Source of the DNA: Coffea arabica
Lineage: Eukaryota; Streptophyta; Magnoliopsida; Gentianales; Rubiaceae
DNA length: 64,000 nucleotides
Assembly (NCBI RefSeq): GCF_036785885.1
Contig: NC_092316.1
Location: 48,555,001-48,619,000 of the forward strand
Reading direction: 5' to 3'
Numbering within the stretch: position 1 is the stretch's first letter; each line of letters opens with the position of its first letter. A program made the position numbers and the translations under genes. This document shows, in pieces, positions 1 to 9,751 of this stretch. The notes beneath the pieces were generated by a model, which did not search any database, was not told where the DNA came from, and saw only the letters and a list, made by a program, of their open reading frames with translations.

Positions 1-42
1 GAAGATAAGGACACGGCATCAAGCAGTCAAAGCATAAAATAA
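1..42 (+). pseudogene. 3' end of pararetroviral transactivator gene (cut by window edge)
   Basis: The first 13 codons and a TAA stop match the last codons of the transactivator copies that end at 9,211 (+) and 2,960 (-), with two substitutions just before the stop. Only the C-terminal tail is inside the window, so nothing can be said about the state of the rest. It shows that the viral cluster continues to the left of base 1. Confidence 0.8.
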
Positions 43-565
43 GACGTAAGCACTTACGTCACACTCCCGGAATCCAAAGTATATTATTCAAGTTCGCGGA
101 ATTGAAGAAAGAAGGAGTCCGTGGAAAAATCAATTCACATCCGACATTGAAGTCCGCCAAACATTTATAAATATGCAGACGCCATATGAAGGGAGGGGGA
201 ACTTGGAGTTGAAATTAGTGTTAGTAAGAAAGAATTGAGAAAAGCACTAGAGTTCTACTACCGATGGTCTTAAAATTTTCTCTCATGTATAAGAAATAAA
301 GGGAGAGAGAGAGTAGTGTGCTAGGCTATCATCTTGTACCTAACTTCTTCATTAATAAGAGAAACAAGTTTCTTCACATCTTTCCGTATTTACATCTGAG
401 TACGCTTAGAGGTAGGAAACGAAACTAAGCTATGCTGTAAAACTCTGAAGCGGCCCTTAAAGGAAGTCACCCCAGTGGTTGGAGGCTGCAACGCCCAAGT
501 AAGAAGTTCTCGGGGAGGTAGCCGCAGTTTTTGCGATTGAAAATCAGATCTAAGGTATGGAAGCG
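43..565 (+). promoter_or_regulatory. Pararetroviral promoter and leader, copy P1
   Basis: This follows the transactivator stop directly, where Caulimoviridae carry the pregenomic RNA promoter. Bases 43-60 form an inverted repeat of GACGTAAG around CA. It contains two ACGT cores and resembles the as-1/TGACG elements of such promoters. A TATA box (TTTATAAATA) lies at about 164-173, and an AATAAA signal at 295-300 sits about 125 nt downstream, as expected for the terminally redundant viral RNA. Four more copies occur at 2,428-2,959 (-), 4,648-5,065 (+, truncated), 9,212-9,740 (+) and 10,282-10,810 (-). Promoter activity is inferred. Confidence 0.7.
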
Positions 566-570
566 TGTTG

Positions 571-756
571 GTACCCAAATTTGCGGAAACATAATTTAAG
601 ATTGGGTTGGCTAACACAATATTTATATTTACTGTTCTTGATTCAAAAGATATTTTTATTTCTAAATTGTATTCAGGATGCATAATATTTATTGATAAAG
701 TAATAAAAAGATTAGACATATTTTCCATAAAATTTTCCATAAATGTCGATTTGAAA
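571..756 (-). other. Inverted fragment of viral leader with short filler
   Basis: Bases 571 to about 741 are the reverse complement of the leader region just before the primer site of the copy at about 5,128-5,297. About 742-756 is a second short inverted piece, complementary to sequence around 831-846 and 6,000-6,016. The sequence then resumes in + orientation in the third small viral ORF. Open frames crossing this patch are chimeras and not genes. Confidence 0.65.
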
Positions 757-873
757 CAATCCTTTGAAGAAATAATATTAGAAGCATTAAACATATTATT
801 AGATATTGAAAAAAGAAATTTAGAGAAAGTTGTTTCAAATCGACATTTACATTTAGTAAGAACCCATACATGA
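757..873 (+). pseudogene. 3' part of third small viral ORF (copy 1)
   Basis: This matches the 3' half of the small ORF at 5,813-5,989 but stays open past the point where that copy stops. It ends with a TGA overlapping the next ATG as ATGA (870-873), a typical spacing for polycistronic pararetroviral RNA. The 5' half is missing because of the inversion junction at about 756. The product is unidentified. Confidence 0.55.
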
Positions 874-1100
874 ATTCTGATAACTACAAACTAATAGAAC
901 CTACAAATTTAAAAATAGAAAAAGACCTATTTGAAATACAAAAAACAATAATATATGTGTAGAGATCTAAAGAAAGAAATTCAAATAATTAAAGAAAAAA
1001 TAGGAAAAACTGAAAAAATAAATTCAAAAGAAAAAACTACCGAAACAAGAAATAAAACCACCATTGAATATTTAACAGAACATATTGCTAAAATAAAATA
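870..1100 (+). pseudogene. Fourth small viral ORF, broken copy
   Basis: This is a second copy of the 71-codon ORF at 6,036-6,251. A missing dinucleotide in the AT repeat near 955 shifts the frame and gives an early TAG. Further single-base differences follow. The intact copy encodes a charged, Lys/Glu/Ile-rich, probably coiled-coil protein. After 1,080 the sequence runs on toward the coat-protein ORF, so this copy keeps the junction that the copy at 5,066-9,740 has lost. Confidence 0.55.
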
Positions 1101-1142
1101 GGTGAGTCTGAAAAAAATTTTACTTGCCTTTCAGATTCCGAG

Positions 1143-2419
1143 ATGGAAAATATAAGTAATAAACTCGATAATTTAATGATAAATATAAAATTAGATACAA
1201 AACTAGAGATGAATCCAAACATAAGCGATCTACCTTCAACCAGTAGACCCGCATCTTCATATGCTAGACGAAAGCCTGGTTCAGGAAATTCTTTCGTTTC
1301 ATCACTAATGAATATAGCAAAGCAAAAAGGCTATTTAGATAATGAAGGCTATACCATTTTAGATAGAAACACACCTGAAGCTATATTTCCTTTTGGTACT
1401 TTTTTAGATTTAGACTGTGTAAAAAATACTGAAGAAGCAATAGATAAATGGGAAATTGGATTAATATTAGCTGTTTCTATAAACAAATTAACATATGAAG
1501 AGGCAAAAGAATTTTTAGAGAGATCACTGGTAAATAGTGTTTCTCGATATTGGAAGACATTACCAGAAGAAACTAAGTCAATAATATTTGGAGAAGAAGA
1601 AGACATAAATGGTATGGTAACTAGAGCACTTGAATTAATTCGTCTTGAATTTGTTGGTGAAGGAAGTTATTTTAAAGATACTAATTCAGTTCAAAAATAT
1701 ACCGATGCACTATTTAGATTAACACTCTGTGATATATGTGAAATAGATAAATATATCTGTGTTTTTCAAGATTATTATTATAGAACAGATTCAAGAAAAA
1801 GAGAAACATATTTAGAAATGTTTTTCTCAAAAATTCCTGATCCATGGGGTAAAAAATTAAGAGAAGAATATAGTCCTGGAACAAAAGATACATTAGGAAA
1901 AAGAATATTCCATACATTAGATAAACTAAGTAAATGGTGTGAAGAATCTACACTCTTTAGAAAGACCCGTAATTTGAAATATCAATTAAAATTATGTTGT
2001 AATAATCTTAACATGCCTACCCAATAGGATGTGATACTCCTTATTATTATCATAAAATGAAAAATAAATATAAAAAGCGAAAATATTTTAAAAGAAAATA
2101 TATGAAGAAAAGAAAGGCAAAATACTACAAAAGTAGAGAGAAATTTCTGAAAAAAAAAGATATATAGGAGAAATAAATGAAAAAGAAATATAACAGATTG
2201 CCAATGTTATTTTGTAAAGAAAAAGGACACTTAGCAAATCAATGTCCTAAGAAATTTAATAAAAAGAGATTTGAAGTGGATGAGAATATTGTAGACTTGA
2301 TTGATAATAATGAATTAATAGAAATAAAAAGATTTGTAGAAATAGAGGAAATTTCTTCCGACGAAAGTATATTTATCTGTACAGATACAGAATACGAAAT
2401 AAGCGGTGAAGATGAGTAA
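1143..2419 (+). pseudogene. Caulimoviridae coat protein (capsid/nucleocapsid), frameshifted
   Basis: An open frame of 294 codons (1,143-2,027) is followed by a Lys-rich stretch, a CCHC zinc-knuckle region and an acidic C-terminus ending at 2,419. That is the layout of Caulimoviridae capsid proteins. The N-terminal third is Ser/Pro/Arg-rich; the middle is an alpha-helical, Trp-containing capsid core. Compared with the copy at 13,011-13,464, one G is missing near 2,023 and one T is missing in the zinc-knuckle coding stretch near 2,210, so the first Cys pair falls out of frame. The gene cannot give a complete protein. The 3' end runs straight into an inverted viral leader instead of the movement-protein gene. 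It is the only copy that keeps the N-terminal and central capsid regions. Confidence 0.75.
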
Positions 2420-2427
2420 AATAGAAA

Positions 2428-2959
2428 TGGGTCCAACACGCTTCCATACCTTAGATCTGATTTTTGACCGCAAAAACTTCGGCTACCTCCCCGAGGACTT
2501 CTTACTTGGGCGTTGCAACCTCCAACCACTGGGGTGACTTCCTTTAAGGGCCGCTTCAGAGTTTTACAGCACAGTTTAGTTTCGTTTCTTACCTCTAAGC
2601 GTACTCAGATGTAAATATGAAAAGATGTGAAGAAACTTGTTTCTCTTATTAATGAAAAAAGTTAGGTACAAGATGATAGCCTAGCACACTACTCTCTCTC
2701 TCTCCCTTTATTTCTTATACATGAGAGAAAATTTTAAGACCATCACGAACTCTAGTGCTTTTCTCAATTCTTTCTTCCTAACACTAATTTCAACTCCAAG
2801 TTCCCCCTCCCTTCATATGGCGTCTGCATATTTATAAATGTTTGGCGGACTTCAATGTCGGATGTGAATTGATTTTTCCACGGACTCTTTCTTTCTTCAA
2901 TTCCGCGAACTTGAATAATATACTTTGGATTCTGGGAGTGTGATGTAAGTGCTTACGTC
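2428..2959 (-). promoter_or_regulatory. Pararetroviral promoter and leader, copy P2 (inverted)
   Basis: This is the reverse complement of P1, with the TATA box at about 2,828-2,839. The ACGT palindrome at 2,942-2,959 has one arm mutated (GATGTAAG). It reads leftward into the coat-protein copy at 1,143-2,419, antisense to it. Together with P1 it forms an inverted pair of about 520 bp arms enclosing the coat-protein fragment. Confidence 0.65.
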
Positions 2960-4093
2960 TTATTCCATGCTCTGACTGCTTGATGCCGTGTCCTTATCTT
3001 CTTTTTTAGTACATGCTGGACACGTGTTATTTTTATGCTTCCTCATCCTGCACAAAGTCTTGATAGCTTTATTGCTGGATTTTATTCTGCTGCTTTCCAA
3101 TAAGCGTATTTTCCAATTTAAATAATTTATAGCTACTTCTGGAGTCTTTCCAACATATGTAGTCATTATAGAAGAAAATGCTCTATTTCCTCCGTATGTA
3201 CGAAATCCTTGTTTGGGTGTATTTTCTAGATTTTGCAAAACAATTCTCAACCCAGGTGCTCTTCGATAATGTATTTTTTCTTCTGAAAAATATTCATATT
3301 CCTTCCGCAGAGGATATACTTTTATCTCCAAGTCATCATATTTCGTGACTTTAATATGAGAAAAAGCATCATATTTATTTGAGTCTTCAAAATCTGGTCC
3401 AGCTGCAATAATTTTGAGCATTAATATATCCTTAGGACCATAAGTAGAATTATTTTGATAGATGTGCCTAACTCCATCTTGAATCCATCGTGGGAGCTTG
3501 GAAATTTCAGCAAAGGTTGGAGTAGTCATGTATATGGCATTGATTACTCCAAAATTGTACCACTTTTGAATAAAATTACAATCACATCCCTGTACACAAT
3601 TTATCCGAGGATAGATCCCCGTGAAATCCATATAATATGTATCGGTATTTTGCAAGGCATATAATTCTCTCATAAGAGAATTGTATTCAGTGACAAGCGG
3701 ATGCTCATGAATTATATTATTTAATATGGATATCCTCTGAGATGTCTGTTTCCGGCTAAAATCCGGTCTCAAGAATATTCCATCATTGAGAGTATTTAAT
3801 CCAAAACTCTCGATCTGTTGACAATCTTCTTGTCCCGGTGAAGGGGGAAGATTTTCTGTCTTATCTTTCTTGAACAGATCATATAATATTTCTTCAACCT
3901 TGTCGTAAAGGCTGAATGTATTCTAGCCTTTTTCGACATGCTTGATAAGAAGTTCAGAAACATCTTTATTTAGATCTTGATAATTCACAATATCCATTAC
4001 GTCATTGAATGACGTGTGCAATTGAGAAATTTTTTCAGATAACTTTGAGACCTTATCCAAAAGGATAGTTTGCTTATTCATTTGGCTTTCCAT
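2960..4093 (-). pseudogene. Pararetroviral translational transactivator (TAV/inclusion-body protein), copy 2
   Basis: The gene reads leftward from an ATG at 4,091-4,093, which overlaps the 3' end of the RNase H frame. The N-terminal part is a Leu/Ser/Lys coiled-coil-like region. The central part carries the aromatic and Trp-rich block typical of the minimal TAV domain, with a preserved Trp at the site where copies 3 and 4 have TGA. The C-terminus is basic with two Cys pairs and ends at 2,960. One in-frame TAG at about 3,923-3,925 replaces a Gln codon seen in the other copies, and is the only break noticed. By family knowledge TAV permits reinitiation on polycistronic viral RNA and forms cytoplasmic inclusion bodies. 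The family call rests on position (after RT, before the promoter) plus the domain look. Confidence 0.65.
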
Positions 4094-4640
4094 CTCTAGT
4101 GAGAAAATCTGCAAGGCAATTCTCATCAGACTTTATTAGTTCAATTTCAATCATAAATTCAGATAATGCCATTTGCCATCTAATTAATCTTTTATTTTGG
4201 GGCAAAGGTTTAATATTATTTTTAATAAATGCTCTCACTTGAGAATTATCAGTTCTTAACTTAAATTTCTTGGGTAACAAAAAGTAATAAAATTTATGAC
4301 AACCTCTTATTACTGCAAGTAATTCTTTCTCATTTATATGATATCTTTTTTCCGTATCTGAAAACATTCCAGATGCATATCCACATAATAACTTATTTTT
4401 TGTTTTTAAAACTGCACTCCAAACTTCTTCAGAAGCATCAATTTCTAATATAAGATTATCTTCATTTGATGGTAAAGTTAAAAAAAGTAAATTTTTACAT
4501 TGCTCTTTTATTCTCTTTACTAAAGCAATATGATTTTCAGAAAATTCATATTTATTATTTTTCTTCAATAATTTTTGCAATTCTTTTCTTTTATCTGCTA
4601 AGTTACAAATAAAATCAGATGCATAATTTAGGATTATTAA
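4074..4640 (-). pseudogene. Viral RNase H domain, truncated pol fragment (copy 2)
   Basis: This is the last ~185 codons of the viral polymerase frame, reading leftward. RNase H motifs are visible: the DASEEVWSAVL block, the NEKELLAVIRG block with its Glu, and an RTDNSQV block with its Asp. The frame ends a few codons further on than in copies 3 and 4, overlapping the TAV start in another frame, which is probably the ancestral arrangement. Upstream the RT domain is gone: at about 4,640 the sequence jumps to a promoter in the opposite orientation. Confidence 0.75.
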
Positions 4641-4647
4641 TAAAATT

Positions 4648-5065
4648 GGAATATTTATAAATATGCAGACGTCATATGAAGGGAGGGGGAACTTGCAGTT
4701 GAAATTAGTGTTAGTAAGAAAGAATTGAGAAAAGCACTAGAGTTCTACTACCGATGGTCTTAAAATTTTCTCTTATGTATAAGAAATAAAGGGAGAGAGA
4801 GAGTAGTGTGCTAGGCTATCATCTTGTACCTAACTTTCTTCATTAATAAGAGAAACAAGTTTCTTCACATCTTTCCATATTTACATCTGAATATGCTTAG
4901 AGGTAGGAAACAAAACTAAACTGTGCTGTAAAACTCTGAAGTGGCCCTTAAAGGAAGTCACCCCAGTGGTTGGAGGCTGCAACGCCCAAGTAAGAAGTCC
5001 TCGGGGAGGTAGCCGAAGTTTTTGCGGTCAAAAATTAGTTCTAAGGTGTGGAAGCGTGTTGGACC
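4648..5065 (+). promoter_or_regulatory. Truncated viral promoter/leader, copy P3
   Basis: It begins exactly at the TATA box (TTTATAAATA, about 4,653-4,662) and lacks the upstream ACGT palindrome present in P1, P2, P4 and P5. Downstream it keeps the AATAAA signal, the GA-rich stretch and the leader. It leads into the longest collinear viral stretch (5,066-9,740). Loss of the upstream elements should weaken it. Confidence 0.6.
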
Positions 5066-5299
5066 CATTTCTTTTATTAATAAGAAATTGTTAAGTTTTG
5101 ATATAGCTTGCACTCTATTCTCTTATCAAAAAATTTTATGGAAAATATGTCTAATCTTTTTACTACTTTATCAATAAATATTATGCATCGTGAATACAAT
5201 TTAGAAATAAAAATATCTTTTGAATCAAAAACAGTAAAAATAAATATTATGTTAGTCAACCCAAGGTTAAATTATGTTTCCGCAAATTTGGGCACCGAA

Positions 5300-5548
5300 A
5301 TGGTATCAGAGCCCAATGATCTCATAAATATTCCCCTAATCCCCAATGATTTCATGAATAATCTCACTATTGTCATAAATGATCCACTAATCCCCATAAA
5401 TAATCCAACAATGACCATAAACTATAGACAAAATAATGACGATGATTATATTTCAGACGAAGACTTTGAGACAAATCCAGTACCCATTAGATACTTTAAT
5501 AATGAAGTAGAATATGACGATTCTGATTGGCACTATCCATCTCCTTAA
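5300..5548 (+). CDS. Small viral ORF A (82 codons), unknown function
   Basis: The ATG at 5,300-5,302 overlaps the primer site, and the frame runs 82 codons to a TAA. The product has a run of Asn/Pro/Ile repeats of a short NDP-like unit followed by an acidic Asp/Glu/Tyr-rich tail; no family is recognised. The ORF overlaps the next one (start 5,514) in another frame. The frame is open further upstream through the leader, so the start is uncertain. Short ORFs after the primer site are common in Caulimoviridae. Confidence 0.4.
   Translation: MVSEPNDLINIPLIPNDFMNNLTIVINDPLIPINNPTMTINYRQNNDDDYISDEDFETNPVPIRYFNNEVEYDDSDWHYPSP
5301..5313 (+). promoter_or_regulatory. tRNA-Met primer binding site of the pararetrovirus
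   Basis: TGGTATCAGAGCC is the sequence complementary to the 3' end of plant initiator tRNA-Met, the minus-strand primer of Caulimoviridae and base 1 of their genomes by convention. It lies about 235 nt after the end of the repeated leader and just before the small ORFs, as expected. It is the only copy of the site in the cluster. Confidence 0.85.
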
Positions 5549-5816
5549 AATAGAAGAATGTCAAATATGTGACTCTATGTTATTCCTTATTAAAGAATAC
5601 GCATATCAGTTGCAACAATTAGATAAAAGAATTTCATATTATCAAGAAGAATGGCTTCATGTCACTTTATACAATTGTAACCCAGTTACTTGTCATGATA
5701 TATACAAGATTTTGAGAGATGCAGAACATGAAAAATATTTAATAACCAATAGATATGCAAAAATCAATAAAGAATTTACTATACATTATAGAGAAAATCA
5801 TTTAAATTCACCATGA
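5514..5816 (+). CDS. Small viral ORF B (100 aa), unknown function
   Basis: The ATG at 5,514 lies inside the end of ORF A, and the TGA at 5,814-5,816 overlaps the next ATG as ATGA. The predicted protein is helical, with several Tyr and His and one CQIC-like Cys pair near the N-terminus. No homolog is recognised. The tightly overlapping chain of ORFs A to D suggests polycistronic translation of the kind TAV supports. Confidence 0.5.
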   Translation: MTILIGTIHLLKIEECQICDSMLFLIKEYAYQLQQLDKRISYYQEEWLHVTLYNCNPVTCHDIYKILRDAEHEKYLITNRYAKINKEFTIHYRENHLNSP

Positions 5817-5989
5817 ATAACTCAGAAAGAATAACTTATTGTCTAGAATGTCAAAAATTTATTAGCCAAGATCTAGCAGCTAAAGCTAAAATAAATAAGA
5901 TAAGAAAACTTATTGTAAAATATTCCCTTGAAGAAATAATATTAGAAGCATTAAACATATTATTAGATATTGAAAAAATAAATTTATAG
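5813..5989 (+). CDS. Small viral ORF C (58 codons), probably prematurely stopped
   Basis: It starts in the ATGA overlap at 5,813. The N-terminal part has a C-x2-C pair followed by a Lys-rich helix. It stops at TAG 5,987-5,989. The second copy, at 757-873, reads through this position and reaches an ATGA overlap with ORF D, so this copy has most likely gained a frameshift a few bases earlier. Function unknown. Confidence 0.45.
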   Translation: MNNSERITYCLECQKFISQDLAAKAKINKIRKLIVKYSLEEIILEALNILLDIEKINL

Positions 5990-6035
5990 AGAAAGTTGTT
6001 TCAAATCGACATTTACATTTAGTAAGAACACATAC

Positions 6036-6251
6036 ATGAATTCTGATAACTATAAACTAATAGAACCTACAAATTTAAAAATAGAAAAAGACCTATTTGA
6101 AATACAAAAAACAATAATATATATGTGTAGAGATCTAAAGAAAGAAATTCAAATAATTAAAGAAAAAATAGAAAAAATAGGAAAAACTGAAAAAATAAAT
6201 TCAAAAGAAAAACTACCGAAACAAGAAATAAAACCACCATTGAATATTTAA
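6036..6251 (+). CDS. Small viral ORF D (71 aa), coiled-coil-like
   Basis: Starts at ATG 6,036 and stops in TTTAACAG at 6,249-6,251. The product is short, very rich in Lys, Glu and Ile and without Cys, with heptad-like spacing of Ile/Leu in residues ~10-50. By size and composition it could be a virion-associated-protein analogue, but that is a guess. A second, frameshifted copy lies at 870-1,100. Eight bases after the stop this copy jumps by deletion to protease sequence, so the coat-protein and movement-protein genes are missing here. Confidence 0.5.
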   Translation: MNSDNYKLIEPTNLKIEKDLFEIQKTIIYMCRDLKKEIQIIKEKIEKIGKTEKINSKEKLPKQEIKPPLNI

Positions 6252-6261
6252 CAGAACATGT

Positions 6262-8082
6262 TTATGCAAACCAACATGTTTTCCACAGCAATATCATGAA
6301 ACATTACCTGATCGAATTGGAATAGATATTTCTAATAACTCTATTATTTTAAATTCTGGAATACCTAAATCTCAAATATTACTTGGTTTATTCCTTGTAA
6401 AATGTCCCCCATTTTACTTCTATAATACAGGATTAGATATACTCTTAGGAAATAATTTTCTTCAATTATTTCATAGAGTTTTATTTGATACTTTACAATC
6501 TCAAATACATTTTAAAACTCCTTGTGGACATTGGATAGTAGTTAACCGACTTAAAAATGCTTATGCCCGTAAAATTCCTATTACTTTTCATACTCGCACA
6601 GGTCAGCGTGGTGATATTGGATATTCAGAAAAACCAAAAATACCAAAAGGAAATTCCATGCTAAAATATGAAAAATAATTACATTTAAAACAACTACAAT
6701 TAAAAACTATATCTACTACTTTAGAAGATATAAAAGGAAAATTACGATTAAGTTATACAGAAAATTCTCTTAAATTCTAGGATAAAAACCAAGATTATGC
6801 TGAAATAAAACTTAAAGATAAAAATAAAATAATTAGAGTTAAACCCATGAGATATAATCCTGATGAATTCAAAAGGCAAATTAAAGAATTATTAGAAATT
6901 CCTTTAATAAGAGAGAGTAATTCTCCCCATTCTTCACCTGCATTTATGGTAAGAAACCATGCTGAGATAATAAGAAATAAACCTAGAATGGTTGTTAATT
7001 ATAAACAATTAAATAGTGAAACCATATTTGATGGATACTTTTTATCATATAAAGAAACCCTTATAAATATGAGTAAAAGCAAGAAAATATATTCTAAGTT
7101 TGATTGTAAAAGTGATTTTTGGCAAATAAAAATGCACCTTGATAGTATTAAATACACAGCATTTTGTACTCCTCAAGGACAATATGAATGATTAGTTATG
7201 CCATTTGGATTAAAAAATGCCCCTCAAATATATCAAAGAAAAATGGATAAAATCTTTAAAGATTATCCTTTCTTATATGTATATGTTGATGACATATTAA
7301 TAGCTTCAAATTCAATAGAAGAACATTTAGAATATTTAAATATATTCTCTAATTTATGTTTAAAACATGGAATTGGGTTATCAGAAAAGAAAGCAAAAAT
7401 AGGACTAAAAGAAATTGAATTTTTAGGATTAGAAATAAATGGTGAAGGAATAAAAATGCAACCGCATATTTTAGAAAAAATACAAGCATTTCCTGATAAA
7501 TTAGAAGATAAAAAACAATTGCAAAGATTTTTAGGAACATTAAATTATGCATCTGATTTTATTTGTAACTTAGCAGATAAAAGAAAAGAATTGCAAAAAT
7601 TATTGAAGAAAAATAATAAATATGAATTTTCTGAAAATCATATTGCTTTAGTAAAGAGAATAAAAGAACAATGTAAAAATTTACCTTTTTTAACTTTACC
7701 ATCAGATGAAGATAATGTTATATTAGAAACTGATGCTTTTGAAGAAGTTTGGAGTGCAGTTTTAAAAACAGAAAATAATTTATTATGTAGATATGCATCT
7801 GGAATGTTTTCAGATACGGAAAAAAGATATCATATAAATGAGAAAGAATTACTTGCAGTAATAAGAGGTTGTCATAAATTTTATTACTTTTTGTTACCCA
7901 AGAAATTTAAGTTAAGAACTGATAATATTCAAGTGAGAGCATTTATTAAAAATAATATTAAACCTTTGCCCCAAAATAAAAGATTAATTAGATGGCAAAT
8001 GGCATTATCTGAATTTATGATTGAAATTGAACTAATAAAGTCCGATGAGAATTGCCTTGCAGATTTTTTCACTATGGATTGA
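6262..8082 (+). pseudogene. Viral protease remnant + reverse transcriptase + RNase H (copy 3)
   Basis: A single frame runs from about 6,262 to 8,082 with stops at 6,676, 6,778 and 7,189. The first ~140 codons include an ILLGNNFL block, the C-terminal signature of retropepsin-like proteases; the catalytic DTG part is deleted at the junction near 6,259. RT follows: a FDCKSDFWQIKM block with the first catalytic Asp (just before the 7,189 stop), MPFGLKNAP at 7,198 and the YVDDI box about 30 codons later. RNase H has a DAFEEVWSAVL block, NEKELLAVIRG and RTDNIQV. The frame ends early relative to copy 2. The polymerase converts pregenomic RNA to DNA in the Caulimoviridae cycle. From 7,007 onward the sequence is the left arm of the large palindrome. 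Confidence 0.85.
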
Positions 8083-9211
8083 AAGCCAAATGAATAAGCA
8101 AACTATCCTTTTGGATAAGGTCTCAGAGTTATCTGAAAAAATTTCTCAATTGCACACGTCATTCAATGACGTAATGGATATTGTGAATTATCAAGATCTA
8201 AATAAAGATGTTTCTGAACTTCTTATCAAACATGCCGAAAAAGGCCAGAATACATTCAGCCTTTACGACAAGGTTGAAGAAATATTATATGATCTGTTCA
8301 AGAAAGATGAGACAGAAAATCTTCCCCTTTCACCGGGACAAGAAGATTGTCAACAGACCGAGAGTTCTGGATTAAATACTCTCAATGATGAAATATCCTT
8401 GAGACCGGATTTTAGTCGGAAACAGACATCTCAGAGGATACCCATATTAAATAATATAATTAATGAGCATCCGCTCGTCACTGAATACAATTCTCTTATG
8501 AGAGAATTATATGCCTTGCAAAATACCGATACATATTATATGGATTTCACGGGGATCTATCCTCGGATAAATTATGTACAGAGATGTGATTGCAATTTTA
8601 TTCAAAAGTGATACAATTTTGGAGTAATCAATGCCATATACATGACTACTCCAACCTTTGCTGAAATTTCCAAACTCCCACGATGGATTCAAGATGGAGT
8701 TAGGCACATCTATCAAAATAATCCTACTTATGGTCCCAAGAATATATTAATGCTCAAAATTATTGCAGATGGACCAGATTTTGAAGACTCAAATAGATAT
8801 GATGCTTTTTCTCATATTAAAGTCATGAAATATGATGACTTGGAGATAAAAGTATATCCTCAGTGGAAGGAGTATGAATATTTTTCGGAAGAAAAAATAC
8901 ATTATCGAAGAGCACTTGGGTTGAGAATTGTTTTGCAAAATCTAGAAAATACACTCAAGCAAGGATTTCGTACATACGGAGGAAATGGAGCATTTTCTTC
9001 TATAACGACTACATATGCTGGAAAGACTCCAGAAGCAGCTATAAATTATTTAAATTGGAAAATACGCTTATTGGAAAGCAGCAGAATAAAATCCAGCAAT
9101 AAAGCTATCAAGACTTTGTGCAAGATGAGGAAGCATAAAAATAACACGTGTCTAGCATGTACTAAAAAAAAAGATAAGGACACGGCATCAAGCAGTCAGA
9201 GCATGGAATAA
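8078..9211 (+). pseudogene. Pararetroviral transactivator (TAV), copy 3
   Basis: Homologous to copy 2. The position of copy 2's ATG is ATT here (8,078-8,080); the next in-frame ATG is at 8,090. A TGA at 8,609-8,611 replaces the Trp codon kept in copy 2, splitting the gene into a coiled-coil N-terminal part and the conserved TAV core plus basic C-terminus (8,642-9,211). The last residues contain two C-x2-C-like pairs and a Lys/Asp/Ser-rich tail. The whole gene lies in the left arm of the palindrome and is mirrored at 10,811-11,944. Confidence 0.7.
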
Positions 9212-9740
9212 GACGTAAGCACTTACGTCACACTCCCGAAATCCTAAGTATATTATTCAAGTCCGCGCAATTGAAGAAAGAAGGAGTCCGTGGAAAAATC
9301 AATTCACATCCGACATTGAAGTCTGCCAAACATTTATAAATATGCAGATGCCATATGAAGGGAGGGGGAACTTGGAGTTGAAATTAGTGTTAGTAAGAAA
9401 GAATTGAGAAAAGCACTAGAGTTCTACTACCGATGGTTTTAAAATTTTCTATGTATAAGAAATAAAGGGAGAGAGAGAGTAGTGTGCTAGGTTATCATCT
9501 TGTACCTAACTTTCTTCATTGATAAGAGAAACAAGTTTCTTCACATCTTTCCATATTTACATCTAAGTACGCTTAGAGGTAGGAAACGAAACTAAACTGT
9601 GCTGTAAAACTCTGAAGCGGCCCTTAAAGGAAGTCACCCCAGTGGTTGGAGACTGCAACGCCCAAGTAATAAGTTCTCGGGGAGGTAGCCGGAGTTTTTG
9701 CGGTCGAAAATCAGATCTAAGGTATGGAAGCGTGTTGGAC
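9212..9740 (+). promoter_or_regulatory. Pararetroviral promoter and leader, copy P4 (left arm)
   Basis: The ACGT inverted repeat is intact at 9,212-9,229, the TATA box is at about 9,333-9,342 and an AATAAA signal follows at about 9,460. It reads rightward into the palindrome centre at 10,011 and on into its own mirror image, so a read-through transcript would be self-complementary. Confidence 0.7.
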
Positions 9741-9751
9741 CCATTTCTATT

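Noticed and set aside
390..873. Frames at 390-794 (-) and 607-873 (+)
   Set aside because: Chimeras over the inversion junction at ~570-757; they join unrelated viral segments and are not genes.
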